From Saccharothrix carnea (lineage in GTDB: Bacteria; Actinomycetota; Actinomycetes; Mycobacteriales; Pseudonocardiaceae): a DNA stretch of 64,000 bases. The notes under the pieces were generated by a model. The model worked only from the letters and a program-made list of their open reading frames with translations, ran no database searches and was not told where the DNA came from. The DNA is taken from the NCBI RefSeq assembly GCF_003014735.1, contig NZ_PYAX01000003.1, positions 62,001-126,000 of the forward strand, written 5' to 3'. The stretch's first letter is position 1. Every line of letters starts with the position of its first letter. The translations under genes and the position numbers were made by a program. Shown one piece after another: positions 10,852-20,202 of the stretch.

Positions 10852-12027
10852 TCAGTCCCTCGGGTCGTCGGGGTCCAGGCCGTGCAACGGGAACACCGCG
10901 CGCCGCGTCTGCATGACCGCCACGTCCACGGGGGTGTCGAGCTGGCCGCCCCACGGCTCGAACGCGGCGTCGGCGTCGTCGGACATCGACACCGGCAGCG
11001 GCCAGTTCGGCGCGATGGTGGAGGCGTGGGCGACCCAGTCGGCGGGCAGCGGGGTGTTCGGGTCGACGTCCCGGTCCAACACGGTGGCCAGCAGGTGCGT
11101 CCAGCTGCGCGGCACGACCCGCAGCAGCTCGTACCCGCCGCCGCCCAGCGCCAGCCAGCGGCCGTTCGCGGTCTCCTCGGCCAGCTCGCGCAGCCGCCGG
11201 TAGATCGCGCGGTGCCCGTCCACGGTGAGCGCCAGGTCGGCCAGCGGGTCCTCGCGGTGCGTGTCCACGCCGCACTGCGTGACCAGCAGTTGCGGCCCGA
11301 ACGCCCGCAGCAGGGACGGCACGGTGGCCTCGAACGCGCGCAGCCAGTCCCGGTCGCCGGTGCCGGGCGGCAGGGCCAGGTTCACGCTCGTGCCCTCCGC
11401 GCCCTCGCCACCCAGCTCGGCGGGCCGACCCGTGCCCGGCCAGAGGCTGAGCGGGTTCTGGTGGACCGAGACCGTGAGCACTCGGGGGTCGTCGTAGAAC
11501 GCGGCCTGCACGCCGTCGCCGTGGTGCACGTCGGTGTCGAGGTAGGCGATCCGGTCGAAGCCGTGGTCCAGCAGCCACGAGATGGCCACGGCGCAGTCGT
11601 TGTAGACGCAGAACCCGGCCGCGTGGTCGCGCATGGCGTGGTGCAGCCCGCCCGCGATGCTCACCGCCCGGTCCGCCTCGCCGGCGGCGATCTTGCGCGC
11701 CGCGGCCAGCGAACCGCCCACGACCAGCGCGGACGCCTCGTGCATGCGGGAGAACACCGGGTTGTCCGCGGTGCCGAGGCCGTGGCCGACGTCCCAGCCC
11801 GCCATCGGCGCGGCCCGCACGGCGTTGAGGTAGGACGGCTCGTGCACGCGTTCGATCTCGTCGTCCGTCGCCGGGTCGGGCGCGACGAGCTCCACGCCGT
11901 CCAGCACGCCGAGCGCGCGGGCCAGCCGGACGGTCAGGTCCAGCCGGACGGGGTTGAGCGGGTGGTCCCCGCCCAGGTCGTAGCCGAGGAAGGACTCGTC
12001 CCAGACAACGGCGGCTTCCTTACCCAT
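10852..12027 (-). CDS. acuC: AcuC-type histone deacetylase-superfamily protein
   Basis: 391-residue Zn-dependent deacylase of the class I HDAC/AcuC family. Conserved blocks present: GGLHHAM (double His charge relay), YNDCAVAISW, and YLDTDVHHGDGVQ supplying Asp/His zinc ligands, followed by TQCGVDTHREDPLADL and a late GGGGYELL segment. It sits 4 bases upstream of the GNAT/ligase gene in one operon. AcuC removes acetyl groups put on by GNAT enzymes, so the pair should form an acetylation/deacetylation switch for central metabolic enzymes. Start ATG at 12027; the frame agrees with the family N-terminus (VVWDESFLGYDLG). Confidence 0.93.
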   Translation of the reverse strand: MGKEAAVVWDESFLGYDLGGDHPLNPVRLDLTVRLARALGVLDGVELVAPDPATDDEIERVHEPSYLNAVRAAPMAGWDVGHGLGTADNPVFSRMHEASALVVGGSLAAARKIAAGEADRAVSIAGGLHHAMRDHAAGFCVYNDCAVAISWLLDHGFDRIAYLDTDVHHGDGVQAAFYDDPRVLTVSVHQNPLSLWPGTGRPAELGGEGAEGTSVNLALPPGTGDRDWLRAFEATVPSLLRAFGPQLLVTQCGVDTHREDPLADLALTVDGHRAIYRRLRELAEETANGRWLALGGGGYELLRVVPRSWTHLLATVLDRDVDPNTPLPADWVAHASTIAPNWPLPVSMSDDADAAFEPWGGQLDTPVDVAVMQTRRAVFPLHGLDPDDPRD

Positions 12028-12189
12028 GTCGGCAACCTAACCCACCCGGCCGGCGGTGGCGTGATCACAGCTTGGTCGACCCCGGCGTGCGGAGGACCCG
12101 CGTGGACTTAGAGTCTGCCGTGACGAGGCGGGCCAGATTGCGGCCATCGAGGATGGAACCCCGCACGTCGGAACGGGGTCAGAGAACAC

Positions 12190-12810
12190 ATGCACCTGCG
12201 ACGAGTCCCCGCCCTGACCACTGTGCTGGCCTTGGCGCTCACGCTCGGCCTGTCGGCCTGCGCCACCAAGGTCGTCGGCAGCCCGGTCGCCGCGGCGGGC
12301 GGGTCGACCGGTGAGAAGACCACCTCCGGCAAGCCGTCGTCGACCAAGGCCTCCTCGCCCAAGGCGTCGTCCGAGAAGGCGAGCGCGCCGAAGACGACCG
12401 AGGCCGGGCAGCCGTCCGGCGACGTCAAGATCACCACCAAGAAGAAGACCGAGGGCTACGAGGACTGCGACATCCTCACGCCCGAGGAGGTGGCGGCGGC
12501 CATCGGCGCGGCCAAGGGCGGCGAGAAGGGCTGCGTGCAGAGCACGGAGAACCCGTTCGCGGTGGTGCTGTTCATGGTCACCTTCGCCGAGTACGAGGGT
12601 GAGGCGCGGACCATCGAGGTCGGCGGCAACACCGCGTACGAGGTGAAGGAGAAGGGCGGCGACTGCACGGTGCTGGTCATGCTGACCGACGACCCGGAGG
12701 AGATCACGCCCGCGTTCCAGGCGACCGTGACGCCGATCGACGAGATCGAGCCGTGCGAGATCGCGCTCAAGCTCGCGACGAAGGCCTTCGAGAAGATCCC
12801 CAACGCGTAG
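12190..12810 (+). CDS. DUF3558-type secreted lipoprotein
   Basis: 206 residues: lipoprotein signal peptide with lipobox LSAC (Cys24), a 60-residue Ser/Lys/Ala-rich linker (GEKTTSGKPSSTKASSPKAS), then a globular domain with two cysteine pairs (YEDCDILTP, EKGCVQ, GGDCTVL, EPCEIAL) characteristic of DUF3558 proteins, which are abundant in Pseudonocardiaceae and mycobacteria. Anchored to the outer face of the membrane. Function unknown. Stands alone, followed by a strong hairpin. Confidence 0.88.
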   Translation: MHLRRVPALTTVLALALTLGLSACATKVVGSPVAAAGGSTGEKTTSGKPSSTKASSPKASSEKASAPKTTEAGQPSGDVKITTKKKTEGYEDCDILTPEEVAAAIGAAKGGEKGCVQSTENPFAVVLFMVTFAEYEGEARTIEVGGNTAYEVKEKGGDCTVLVMLTDDPEEITPAFQATVTPIDEIEPCEIALKLATKAFEKIPNA

Positions 12811-12822
12811 GGAGTTGTCGAG

Positions 12823-12853
12823 AACGGCCGGTCGGGTGCTCCGACCGGCCGTT
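12823..12853. terminator. Strong bidirectional hairpin terminator
   Basis: AACGGCCGGTCGG (12823-12835) and CCGACCGGCCGTT (12841-12853) form a perfect 13-bp stem with a 5-base loop. TTT follows on the plus strand. It separates the convergent DUF3558 and rhodanese genes. Confidence 0.85.
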
Positions 12854-12860
12854 TCGCGTG

Positions 12861-13697
12861 TCAGCCCGTTTCGACGGGACGGGCGGGGTCGGAAGACCAC
12901 TGCGACCACGAGCCCGCGTAGAGCGGCGCGGGCCGGTCCGGGGTGGTGACGCCGGCCACCTCCAGGGCCAGGACCACCGAGGACGCCGTGACGCCCGACC
13001 CGCAGTAGGCGGCGACCGGGCGGTCGGACGTGACGCCGAGGGCCTCGAAGCGCTCGGCGAGCGCCGTGGCGGGCAGCCAGCGGCCCTCCGACGTGTGGCC
13101 GGAGGTCGGCGCGTTGAGCGCGCCCGGGATGTGCCCGGCCCGCGGGTCAACCGGTTCGGTCTCGCCCCGGTACCGCTCGGGGGCGCGGGCGTCGAGCAGG
13201 ACGCCGGACGCGGTGAACGCGGCGGCCTCGTCGGCGTCCAGCACGGGCATGGCGCCAGGCCGCACCGCGATGTCACCGGGAATGGGCGTGGGCGTGTCGG
13301 CGTTGACGGGACGGCCCTCGGCGGTCCACGCCGCGAAGCCGCCGTCCAGGACCGCCGCCTCCGGGTGGCCGGCCCACCGCAACAGCCACCACGCGCGGGC
13401 GGCGACGGAACCGTCACCACCGTCGTACGCCACGACCGGGTGACCGCGGCGGACACCGGCGGCCCGCAGCACGGCCTGCAGGGCGACCGGGTCGGGCAGC
13501 GGGTGGCGGCCACCGGCGCCGGGCGGCGAGGACAGCTCGGTGTCGAGATCGACGTAGACCGCACCGGGAACGTGCGCGACCTCGTAGTCTTGACGTCCCG
13601 GTGGTCCGCCCAGTCGCCAGCGGACATCGAGCACGACGGGTGGTTCGGCCCCGTTCAGCGCGGAGGCCAGGGCTTCGGTGCTGATCAGTGGATGCAC
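12861..13697 (-). CDS. Thiosulfate/3-mercaptopyruvate sulfurtransferase (rhodanese)
   Basis: 278 residues with two rhodanese domains; the second holds the active-site loop YCGSGVTAS with catalytic Cys232. The loop CGSGVTA is closer to 3-mercaptopyruvate sulfurtransferases (CGSGVTA) than to classic thiosulfate enzymes (CRKGVTA in mycobacteria). First-domain marks include VVLDVRWRLGG and DYEVAHVPGAVYVDLDTEL. GTG at 13697 is chosen because family similarity starts at HPLIST and because an earlier start would crowd the divergent ideR start at 13759. Cytosolic sulfur transfer, possibly detoxification. Single-gene unit. Confidence 0.9.
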   Translation of the reverse strand: MHPLISTEALASALNGAEPPVVLDVRWRLGGPPGRQDYEVAHVPGAVYVDLDTELSSPPGAGGRHPLPDPVALQAVLRAAGVRRGHPVVAYDGGDGSVAARAWWLLRWAGHPEAAVLDGGFAAWTAEGRPVNADTPTPIPGDIAVRPGAMPVLDADEAAAFTASGVLLDARAPERYRGETEPVDPRAGHIPGALNAPTSGHTSEGRWLPATALAERFEALGVTSDRPVAAYCGSGVTASSVVLALEVAGVTTPDRPAPLYAGSWSQWSSDPARPVETG

Positions 13698-13758
13698 GGC
13701 ACCATCCTGCACCCGTGACCGGCCGACTAGCATTGACGCCATACGAAGGGGAGCGGGT

Positions 13759-14451
13759 GTGAACGAGCTCATCGACACTACCGAGATGTACCTCCGCACG
13801 ATCTACGAGCTCGAAGAAGAGGGCGTAGTGCCGCTGCGTGCGCGGATCGCCGAGCGGCTGGCGCAGAGCGGTCCGACGGTCAGCCAGACGGTCGGGCGGA
13901 TGGAACGCGACGGCCTCGTCATCGTGGCCGACGACCGCCACCTGGAACTGACCGAGCAGGGCCGCAACCTGGCCATCGCGGTCATGCGCAAGCACCGGCT
14001 CGCCGAGCGCCTCCTGGTCGACATCATCGGCCTGGAGTGGGAGCACGTGCACAGCGAGGCGTGCCGCTGGGAGCACGTCATGAGCGAGGCCGTCGAGCGC
14101 AAGCTGGTCAAGCTCCTGGGCAACCCGACCACCTCGCCCTACGGGAACCCGATCCCGGGTTTGGACAAGCTGGGCGACGGCGAGCCCGCGCCGGCGGCCG
14201 AGTCGGACCTCGTGCGCGTGGACGAGGTGGCCCGGCGCGGCGGCGGTCGCGTCGAGGTGCGCCGGATCGCCGAGCACGTGCAGCTCGACCCGGACCTGAT
14301 GGCCGAGCTGAAGGCGGCCGGCGTGGTGCCGGGCGGCACGGTCGAGATCGACTCGCTGGGTGGCGCGAAGGTCATCCAGGTGCGCGGCAACGGCACGGTC
14401 GCCGAGCTGGACCCGGCGGTCGCGCACGCCGTCCTGGTGCAGGCCCGGTGA
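13759..14451 (+). CDS. ideR: Iron-dependent repressor, DtxR/IdeR family
   Basis: 230 residues. N-terminal winged HTH begins MNELIDTTEMYLRTIYELEEEG; the metal-binding and dimerization domain carries the conserved HVHSEACRWEHVMSEAVE block with the ligand Cys; a C-terminal SH3-like domain follows. It is a full-length IdeR (about 230 residues). The GTG start matches IdeR/DtxR N-termini. The stop overlaps galK (GTGA), and dtxR/ideR next to galE is a conserved actinobacterial neighbourhood. Represses siderophore and iron-uptake genes when Fe(II) is bound. Confidence 0.93.
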   Translation: MNELIDTTEMYLRTIYELEEEGVVPLRARIAERLAQSGPTVSQTVGRMERDGLVIVADDRHLELTEQGRNLAIAVMRKHRLAERLLVDIIGLEWEHVHSEACRWEHVMSEAVERKLVKLLGNPTTSPYGNPIPGLDKLGDGEPAPAAESDLVRVDEVARRGGGRVEVRRIAEHVQLDPDLMAELKAAGVVPGGTVEIDSLGGAKVIQVRGNGTVAELDPAVAHAVLVQAR

Positions 14452-15608
14452 GTCCGGCGCGGCGCGCGATCGCCGCGTTCACCCGGTTGCACGGCACGGC
14501 GCCGAGCGGTGTGTGGTCCGCGCCCGGTCGGGTGAACCTGATCGGGGAGCACACGGACTACAACGACGGTTTCGTGCTGCCGTTCGCGTTGCCGCACCGG
14601 ACCGCGGTGGCCGCGTCACCACGGGACGACGGTCGGTTGCACGTGGCCACGCTGGGTGACGACGGTGCCGTGCAGCAGGCCTCGCCGGTGGCGGTGGCCG
14701 AGTTGGAGCCGGGTGCGGTCGGTGGTTGGGCCGCCTACCCGGCGGGTGTGGCGTGGGTGCTGCGGGAACAGGGCCTGACCGGTGGGGCGAACCTGGTGAT
14801 CGCCGGCGACGTGCCGGCGGGCGCCGGGTTGTCGTCGTCGCACGCGTTGGAGTGCGCGGTGGCGTTGGCGTTGTTGGGGCTGGCGGGGCGGGCGGTGGAC
14901 GACCTGCCGCTGGTCGCGCGGTGGGTTCAGCGGGCGGAGAACGAGTTCGTCGGCGCGCCGACGGGTCTGCTGGACCAGACCGCGTCGCTGTGCTGCGCCG
15001 AGGCGCACGTGCTGTTCCTGGACGTGCGGTCGTTCGAGTCGGAGCAGGTGCCGTTCGACGCGGCCGCGCACGGGTTGGAGGTGCTGGTCATCGACACGCG
15101 GGCCAGCCACTCGCACACCGATGGCGGCTACGGCGCACGGCGTGCGGGCTGTGAGAAGGCGGCGGAGATGCTGGGGGTTCCCGCGTTGCGGGACGTGGAC
15201 GTGAGCGGGCTGGATGCGGCGTTGGGCCGGGTGTCGGAGGAGCTGCGGCCGCTGGTGCGGCACGTGGTGACGGAGAACGAGCGGGTGCTGGCGGCGGTGG
15301 AGCTGCTGCGCGGCGGTCGGCTGGCGGAGCTGGGGCCGCTGCTGGACGCGTCGCACGCGTCGCTGCGTGACGACTACCGGGTGTCCGCGCCCGAGCTGGA
15401 CGTCGCGGTGGACGCGGCGAAGGCGGCAGGCGCGTTGGGCGCGCGGATGACCGGTGGCGGCTTCGGCGGGTCGGCGATCGCGCTGGTGCCGGTGGAGCGG
15501 CACGACGAGGTGGTGCGGCAGGTGCTCGCCGCGTTCGCCGGGCGCGGTTGGACCACGCCCAGGACGTTCACGGCGGTGCCCTCGGCGGGTGCCGGTCGGG
15601 ATCACTGA
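14448..15608 (+). CDS. galK: Galactokinase
   Basis: 386 residues. GHMP-kinase signature set: GRVNLIGEHTDYNDGFVLP near residues 28-46 (galactokinase-specific), the phosphate-binding AGAGLSSSHALE, and the C-terminal MTGGGFGGSAIAL. Phosphorylates galactose at C1 as the first Leloir step. The GTG start overlaps the ideR stop. galE follows after 45 bases, so the Leloir genes sit together. Confidence 0.95.
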   Translation: MSPARRAIAAFTRLHGTAPSGVWSAPGRVNLIGEHTDYNDGFVLPFALPHRTAVAASPRDDGRLHVATLGDDGAVQQASPVAVAELEPGAVGGWAAYPAGVAWVLREQGLTGGANLVIAGDVPAGAGLSSSHALECAVALALLGLAGRAVDDLPLVARWVQRAENEFVGAPTGLLDQTASLCCAEAHVLFLDVRSFESEQVPFDAAAHGLEVLVIDTRASHSHTDGGYGARRAGCEKAAEMLGVPALRDVDVSGLDAALGRVSEELRPLVRHVVTENERVLAAVELLRGGRLAELGPLLDASHASLRDDYRVSAPELDVAVDAAKAAGALGARMTGGGFGGSAIALVPVERHDEVVRQVLAAFAGRGWTTPRTFTAVPSAGAGRDH

Positions 15609-15653
15609 TGGTCCAGCGGAAGATCTTGGTCTAGTCGAAAGCGGGGATGCAGG

Positions 15654-16616
15654 GTGAAGTTGCTCGTCACGGGCGGTGCCGGGTACGTGGGCAGCGTCTG
15701 CGCCGCCAGGCTGGTCGAGTCCGGGCACGAGGTGGTGGTGCTGGACGACCTGTCCACCGGGCACGCGGACGCGGTGCCGGACGGCGTGCGGCTGGTCGAG
15801 GCGGGCATCGACGACGCGATCGGCGACGTGCTCGCCGAGGGGTTCGACGGTGTGCTGCACTTCGCGGCCAAGTCGCTGGTGGGCGAGTCCATGGTCGATC
15901 CCGCGAAGTACTGGCACGGCAACGTGGTGACGTCGCTGCGGCTGCTGGACGCGATGCGCGAGCACGGCACGCCCCGACTGGTGTTCTCGTCCACCGCCGC
16001 GACCTATGGCGAGCCGGACCAGGTGCCGATCGCGGAGACCGCGCCGACCAGGCCCACCAACACCTACGGCGCGACCAAGCTCGCGATCGACCACGCGATC
16101 ACGTCCTACGCCGCCGCGCACGGCCTGGCGGCCGTGTCGTTGCGCTACTTCAACGTGGCAGGCGCGTACCGGCGGTTCGGCGAGCGCCACGGCGTGGAGA
16201 CCCACCTGATCCCGATCGTGCTGCAGGTCGCGTCCGGCCGGCGTGAGCGGGTGCAGGTCTACGGCGACGACTGGCCCACCGAGGACGGCACGTGCGTCCG
16301 CGACTACATCCACGTGGTCGACCTGGCCGACGCCCACCTGCGGGCGCTGGAGCACGCGGCGGCGGGCGAGCACCGCATCTACAACCTGGGCAACGGGCTC
16401 GGCTTCTCGGTCAAGCAGGTCATCGACGCCTGCCGCGAGGTGACCGGCCACCCGATCCCCGCCGACGTGGCGCCGCGCCGGGCCGGTGACCCGGCGGTGC
16501 TGGTGGCCTCCAGCGAGAAGGCCCGCACCGAGCTGGGGTGGAAGCCCGAGCGGGTGGACCTGGCCGGCATCGTGCGCGACGCGTGGGACTTCACCCGGTC
16601 ACAACAGGGGGCGTGA
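15654..16616 (+). CDS. galE: UDP-glucose 4-epimerase
   Basis: 320-residue extended SDR. NAD-binding GGAGYVGS (about 7-14), the catalytic Ser/Thr region FSSTAATYG and the YGATKLAID motif with Tyr/Lys, then [14 protein letters not shown], diagnostic of GalE. Interconverts UDP-galactose and UDP-glucose and supplies cell-wall arabinogalactan. GTG start; the upstream GCGGGGAT is a weak ribosome site. Its TGA abuts the ATG of the S9 peptidase gene with no gap. Confidence 0.94.
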   Translation: MKLLVTGGAGYVGSVCAARLVESGHEVVVLDDLSTGHADAVPDGVRLVEAGIDDAIGDVLAEGFDGVLHFAAKSLVGESMVDPAKYWHGNVVTSLRLLDAMREHGTPRLVFSSTAATYGEPDQVPIAETAPTRPTNTYGATKLAIDHAITSYAAAHGLAAVSLRYFNVAGAYRRFGERHGVETHLIPIVLQVASGRRERVQVYGDDWPTEDGTCVRDYIHVVDLADAHLRALEHAAAGEHRIYNLGNGLGFSVKQVIDACREVTGHPIPADVAPRRAGDPAVLVASSEKARTELGWKPERVDLAGIVRDAWDFTRSQQGA

Positions 16617-18668
16617 ATGGCAGGCAAGATCACCGAGGCCGCGTTCGGGGACCTGACCTCGTTCACCGAGATGCCTCGGCTGTCCGGGCTGGCGCTGTCG
16701 CCGGACGGGACGCGACTGGTCACCGTGGTGGCGACGCTCTCGCCGGACGGCAAGGCGTGGCAGGGCGCGCTGTGGGAGGTCGACCCGACCGGTGAGCGTC
16801 CCGCGCGGCGGTTGACCCGGGGCGGCAAGGGCGAGTCGGCGCCCGCGTTCACGCCGGACGGCGCGCTGCTGTTCCTCTCGGCGCGGCCCGACCAGGAGGC
16901 GAAGCCCGCCGACCGCGACAAGAAGGACAAGACCGCCCTGTGGCTGCTGCCGCCCGTGGGCGAGGCGCGTGAGCTGTACCGGCCCGCCGGCGGGGTGTCG
17001 GAGTTCGCGGTGGCCCGGGACGCGGGCACCGTGCTGCTCGCGGCGGGCGCGCACCCGACCGTGGAGTTCGGCGAGCAGGACGAGGAGCACCGCAAGGCCC
17101 GCGAGGACGCCGGGGTGACCGCGATCCTGCACGAGTCGTACCCGGTGCGGTACTGGGACGCCGACCTCGGGCCCAGCTTCCCGCGGCTGCTGGCGACCAC
17201 GTCTCCGGTCGACCTGGAACGCGCGCCCATCGACCAGTCGTCGGACCTGGTGGACCTGACGCCCAACGCCGCGTCCCGGTTGGACGACTCCCCCGCGATC
17301 AGCCCGGACGGCCGGTGGGTCGTGCACACCGAGGGCGTGTCGGTGAGCGCGTCGTACGGCAAGCGGGTCCGGCTGCGGCTGACGTCGACGGACGGTGCCA
17401 CGGACCGCGTGCTGGCCGACGTGGACGGGCACTCGTTCCTGCAGCCGGTGTTCCTGCCGGACTCGTCGGGTGTGATCGCGGTGCGCGCGTTCGACTCCAC
17501 GCCGGACCGGCCGTGGACGAACACGTTGGTGCGCATCGACCTCGAGTCGGGTGCGGTCGAGGAGCTGGCGGCGGACTTCCCCGAGGAACCCGACCACCCG
17601 GTGGTCGGCCCGGCCGGTGACGCGGTGTACTTCACCAGCAGCCACCGGGGTCACCAGCCGATCTGGAAGCTCGACCTGACGTCCGGTTCGGTGGTGAAGC
17701 TGACCGCGTCCGGTGCGTACACCGACGTGCGGATCAGCCCGGACGGCGCGTCGGTGTACGCGTTGCGCAACGCCTGGGACCACCCGCCGCAGCCGGTGCG
17801 GCTGTCGGCGTCCGGTGTGGACCAGCAGGCCGTGCCGCTGCCCGCGCCCGGTGCGGTCGAGTCGGTGCCGGGGACGTTGATCGAGGTCGAGACGGTGGTC
17901 GAGGACGGCCGGACCGTGCGGGCGTGGCTGGTGCTGCCTCGCGGCGCGTCGGCGGAGCGGCCGGCGCCGTTGCTGCTGTGGGTGCACGGCGGGCCGGTGA
18001 TGAGCTGGAGCGGGTGGAGCTGGCGCTGGAACCCGTGGCTGATGGCGGCGCGGGGCTACGCGGTGCTGCTGCCGGATCCCGCGCTGTCGACGGGGTACGG
18101 GTACGACTTCGTGCGTGCCGGATGGGCTTCGTGGGGCGGTAAGCCGTACACGGACCTGATGGCGATCACGGATGTCGCGGTGCGGCGGGACGACGTCGAC
18201 GACTCCCGGACGGCCGCCATGGGCGGGTCGTTCGGCGGGTACATGGCGAACTGGATCGCCACGCGGACCGACCGGTTCAAGGCGATCGTGACGCACGCGT
18301 CGTTGTGGCACTTGGACGCGTTCACCGGGACCACCGACGACTCGTACTACTGGATCCGGGAGATGGGCGACCCGCTGCGGCAGGAGGACACCGTGCGGGC
18401 GAACTCGCCGCACCTGCGCGTGGCGGACATCAAGACGCCCATGCTGGTGATCCACGGTGACAAGGACTACCGGGTACCGATCGGCGAGGGGCAACGGCTT
18501 TACTTCGACCTCGTGCGGCACGGTGTGCCGGCGAAGTTCTTGTACTTCCCGAGCGAGAACCACTGGATCCTCACGCCCGGCAACGCCAAGGTCTGGTACG
18601 AGACCGTGTTCGCTTTCTTGGCGGAGCACGTGCTCGGTGAACCCTGGCAGCGGCCGGATCTGGTGTAG
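16617..18668 (+). CDS. S9-family (prolyl oligopeptidase-like, acylaminoacyl) peptidase
   Basis: 683 residues: an N-terminal beta-propeller of WD40/PD40-like repeats (repeated SPDG turns, to about residue 420), then an alpha/beta-hydrolase catalytic domain. Catalytic triad visible: GGSFGGYM with Ser538, HGDKDYRVP with Asp617, and ENHW with His649. No signal peptide, so cytosolic. Closest in layout to dipeptidyl aminopeptidase/acylaminoacyl peptidases. It directly follows galE with zero spacing, though no metabolic link to galactose is evident. Confidence 0.93.
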   Translation: MAGKITEAAFGDLTSFTEMPRLSGLALSPDGTRLVTVVATLSPDGKAWQGALWEVDPTGERPARRLTRGGKGESAPAFTPDGALLFLSARPDQEAKPADRDKKDKTALWLLPPVGEARELYRPAGGVSEFAVARDAGTVLLAAGAHPTVEFGEQDEEHRKAREDAGVTAILHESYPVRYWDADLGPSFPRLLATTSPVDLERAPIDQSSDLVDLTPNAASRLDDSPAISPDGRWVVHTEGVSVSASYGKRVRLRLTSTDGATDRVLADVDGHSFLQPVFLPDSSGVIAVRAFDSTPDRPWTNTLVRIDLESGAVEELAADFPEEPDHPVVGPAGDAVYFTSSHRGHQPIWKLDLTSGSVVKLTASGAYTDVRISPDGASVYALRNAWDHPPQPVRLSASGVDQQAVPLPAPGAVESVPGTLIEVETVVEDGRTVRAWLVLPRGASAERPAPLLLWVHGGPVMSWSGWSWRWNPWLMAARGYAVLLPDPALSTGYGYDFVRAGWASWGGKPYTDLMAITDVAVRRDDVDDSRTAAMGGSFGGYMANWIATRTDRFKAIVTHASLWHLDAFTGTTDDSYYWIREMGDPLRQEDTVRANSPHLRVADIKTPMLVIHGDKDYRVPIGEGQRLYFDLVRHGVPAKFLYFPSENHWILTPGNAKVWYETVFAFLAEHVLGEPWQRPDLV

Positions 18669-18783
18669 GCGGAAAGATTGAGGGATTGAAAGAATAAAAA
18701 CCGCAAAAGCATGTCCTCGCCGGACGGGCAGATCAGCAGGATGACCCCGACTACGCCGTGATCTCCTGTTGCGTTGTGGGTCC

Positions 18784-18930
18784 GGGTTTCGTGTCATCCC
18801 ACCGACCTCCCTCCGGGCTACCACACGCGCCAAGGGGGCCGTTCCAGCCCAACGCGCCGGTCGTGCCGAAAGGTGCCCCCTTGACACGTGCGGTAGGGCA
18901 AAGCCAGGTCGGCGGGATGACCCGAAGCCC
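18784..18930. repeat. 147-bp imperfect palindrome (56-base arms), possible REP/MITE or structured RNA
   Basis: Arm 1 (18784-18839) and the reverse complement of arm 2 (18875-18930) are both 56 bases and agree at 44 positions with no gaps. The conserved parts are GTCATCCC-R-CCGACCT and CTACC-R-CACG-Y-G-Y-CAAGGGGGC. The 35-base loop lies at 18840-18874. It sits in the 371-base gap 18669-19039 between convergent genes. The start of that gap (18669-18715) is unusually AT-rich. No convincing gene is present in the gap. Confidence 0.7.
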
Positions 18931-19039
18931 TCCTTTTGTGAGAGGGAAGTGCGTTGTAGTTGCACACGCCCCGGCGCCGCTCGACCCCGCGCCCGATGGC
19001 GACCCACGAACGTCTCACTGGGTCTTCTTGTTGTTGGGT

Positions 19040-20086
19040 TCAGTCTTTTTGCATCGTGAGTTTGTTGGGGTTGGCAGGTGGGGTGGCCCAGTCGGTGGCG
19101 GCTACTTGTTGGGCCAGGTTGCGAATTTGGATTGGGGGGAGGCCGGAGTTCAGGGCGGCTCGCAGGAGGCTGGTCAGGCGGTGGCCTGGGTAGGCCTCTT
19201 CGGCTCGGTCCAGGGCCAGGTAGGCGAGAGGGCCGTTGCCCTTGATGTAAGCGGAGAAGGCGAGGAGGGTGGCTGGTTCGGCGCGTTCCGGGGCCGGGCA
19301 CGCCCTGGTCAGTTCGGTCCACAGGGCTTCGGCGCTGTGGGCGTGGTCGCTGGTGCAGTAGACCAGGCTGGCGTCCCTCGTCAGCGGGTTCGACAGGGCG
19401 TGGGCCAGGTCGGCTACCTCCTCGTCGGTCAGCGGGCGTTTTCGGGTGCCGGCGCGGAGGACCTCGGCGTGGATCAGGTCTCGGTGGCGGGTGGGGACGA
19501 TGTCGTCCGGGTGGGGGAACTCGGCGGACAGGCGGTTGAGCAGGGTGGTCCGGCGGGACAGGGCGGCCGGTGGGTCGGGGGTCAGCAGGTCGGCCAGCGC
19601 CTGGCGGCTCGGGTAGGTGACGTGGCCGTCCGCCGCCGACGCCGCGGCGAACGCCGTGCTCGACGGGTCGGGCACGAGGCCGGTGGTGCCCACGTCGTGG
19701 TAGTCGAACCAGCGCTCGCCCTTGGCCGTCGCACGCGTCCACACCGCCAGCAGGAGCGGCACGTCGGCCTCGTGGAGGGCGTCGTCCAGCTCGTCGACCA
19801 ACGCGTCGTGCGGCAGGTCCTCGGGCGGATCGCCCGACCCGCCGCCGATCACGACGACCACCGCGTCGTCACCGCGGCACCTGGCCAGCGGCGCGATGAG
19901 CCGGTCGGCCACGCGGTGCGGCACGCCGGGCGGCGGCAGGTCGGCGCGCAAGGTCATGGTCACGTCGTGGTCGCGCACCACCAGGACCACGACGGAATCG
20001 GACGGGTGGAAGCCGAGCAGGTGCGGCACGGCGGCGATCAGGTCGCCCGGGTCGCGCAGGCGGGTCGGTGGCAGGAGCTTCGTCAT
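19040..20086 (-). CDS. DUF4192 domain-containing protein
   Basis: 348 residues, soluble. The N-terminus LRDPGDLIAAVPHLLGFHPSDSVVV is diagnostic of the DUF4192 family, widespread in actinobacteria and without an assigned function. The C-terminal half contains a helical region around AFSAYIKGNGPLAYLALDRA that recurs in the family. The start ATG 20086 fits the family N-terminus; the open frame continues upstream across the terminator at 20157-20186, which cannot be coding. Monocistronic by spacing. Confidence 0.87.
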   Translation of the reverse strand: MTKLLPPTRLRDPGDLIAAVPHLLGFHPSDSVVVLVVRDHDVTMTLRADLPPPGVPHRVADRLIAPLARCRGDDAVVVVIGGGSGDPPEDLPHDALVDELDDALHEADVPLLLAVWTRATAKGERWFDYHDVGTTGLVPDPSSTAFAAASAADGHVTYPSRQALADLLTPDPPAALSRRTTLLNRLSAEFPHPDDIVPTRHRDLIHAEVLRAGTRKRPLTDEEVADLAHALSNPLTRDASLVYCTSDHAHSAEALWTELTRACPAPERAEPATLLAFSAYIKGNGPLAYLALDRAEEAYPGHRLTSLLRAALNSGLPPIQIRNLAQQVAATDWATPPANPNKLTMQKD

Positions 20087-20156
20087 GGGTCCGACCTTGG
20101 CCGAAGGTGGTGCCGGTCGGCCGGCGGCGGAACGCGATCTGTGGACAACTCGGAAA

Positions 20157-20186
20157 GGGCCGCTCCCACCGAAGTGGGAGCGGCCC
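20157..20186 (-). terminator. Hairpin terminator downstream of the SH3-containing M23 peptidase
   Basis: GGGCCGCTCCCAC (20157-20169) and GTGGGAGCGGCCC (20174-20186) make a perfect 13-bp stem with a 4-base loop. TTTCC follows on the minus strand. Confidence 0.8.
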
Positions 20187-20202
20187 GGCGACCTGCGGGA
20201 AC

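Noticed and set aside
16599-19742. A long minus-strand open frame opposite the S9 peptidase
   Set aside because: The S9 peptidase has its full catalytic triad on the plus strand, and the opposite product is Arg/Pro/His-rich noise crossing the palindrome.
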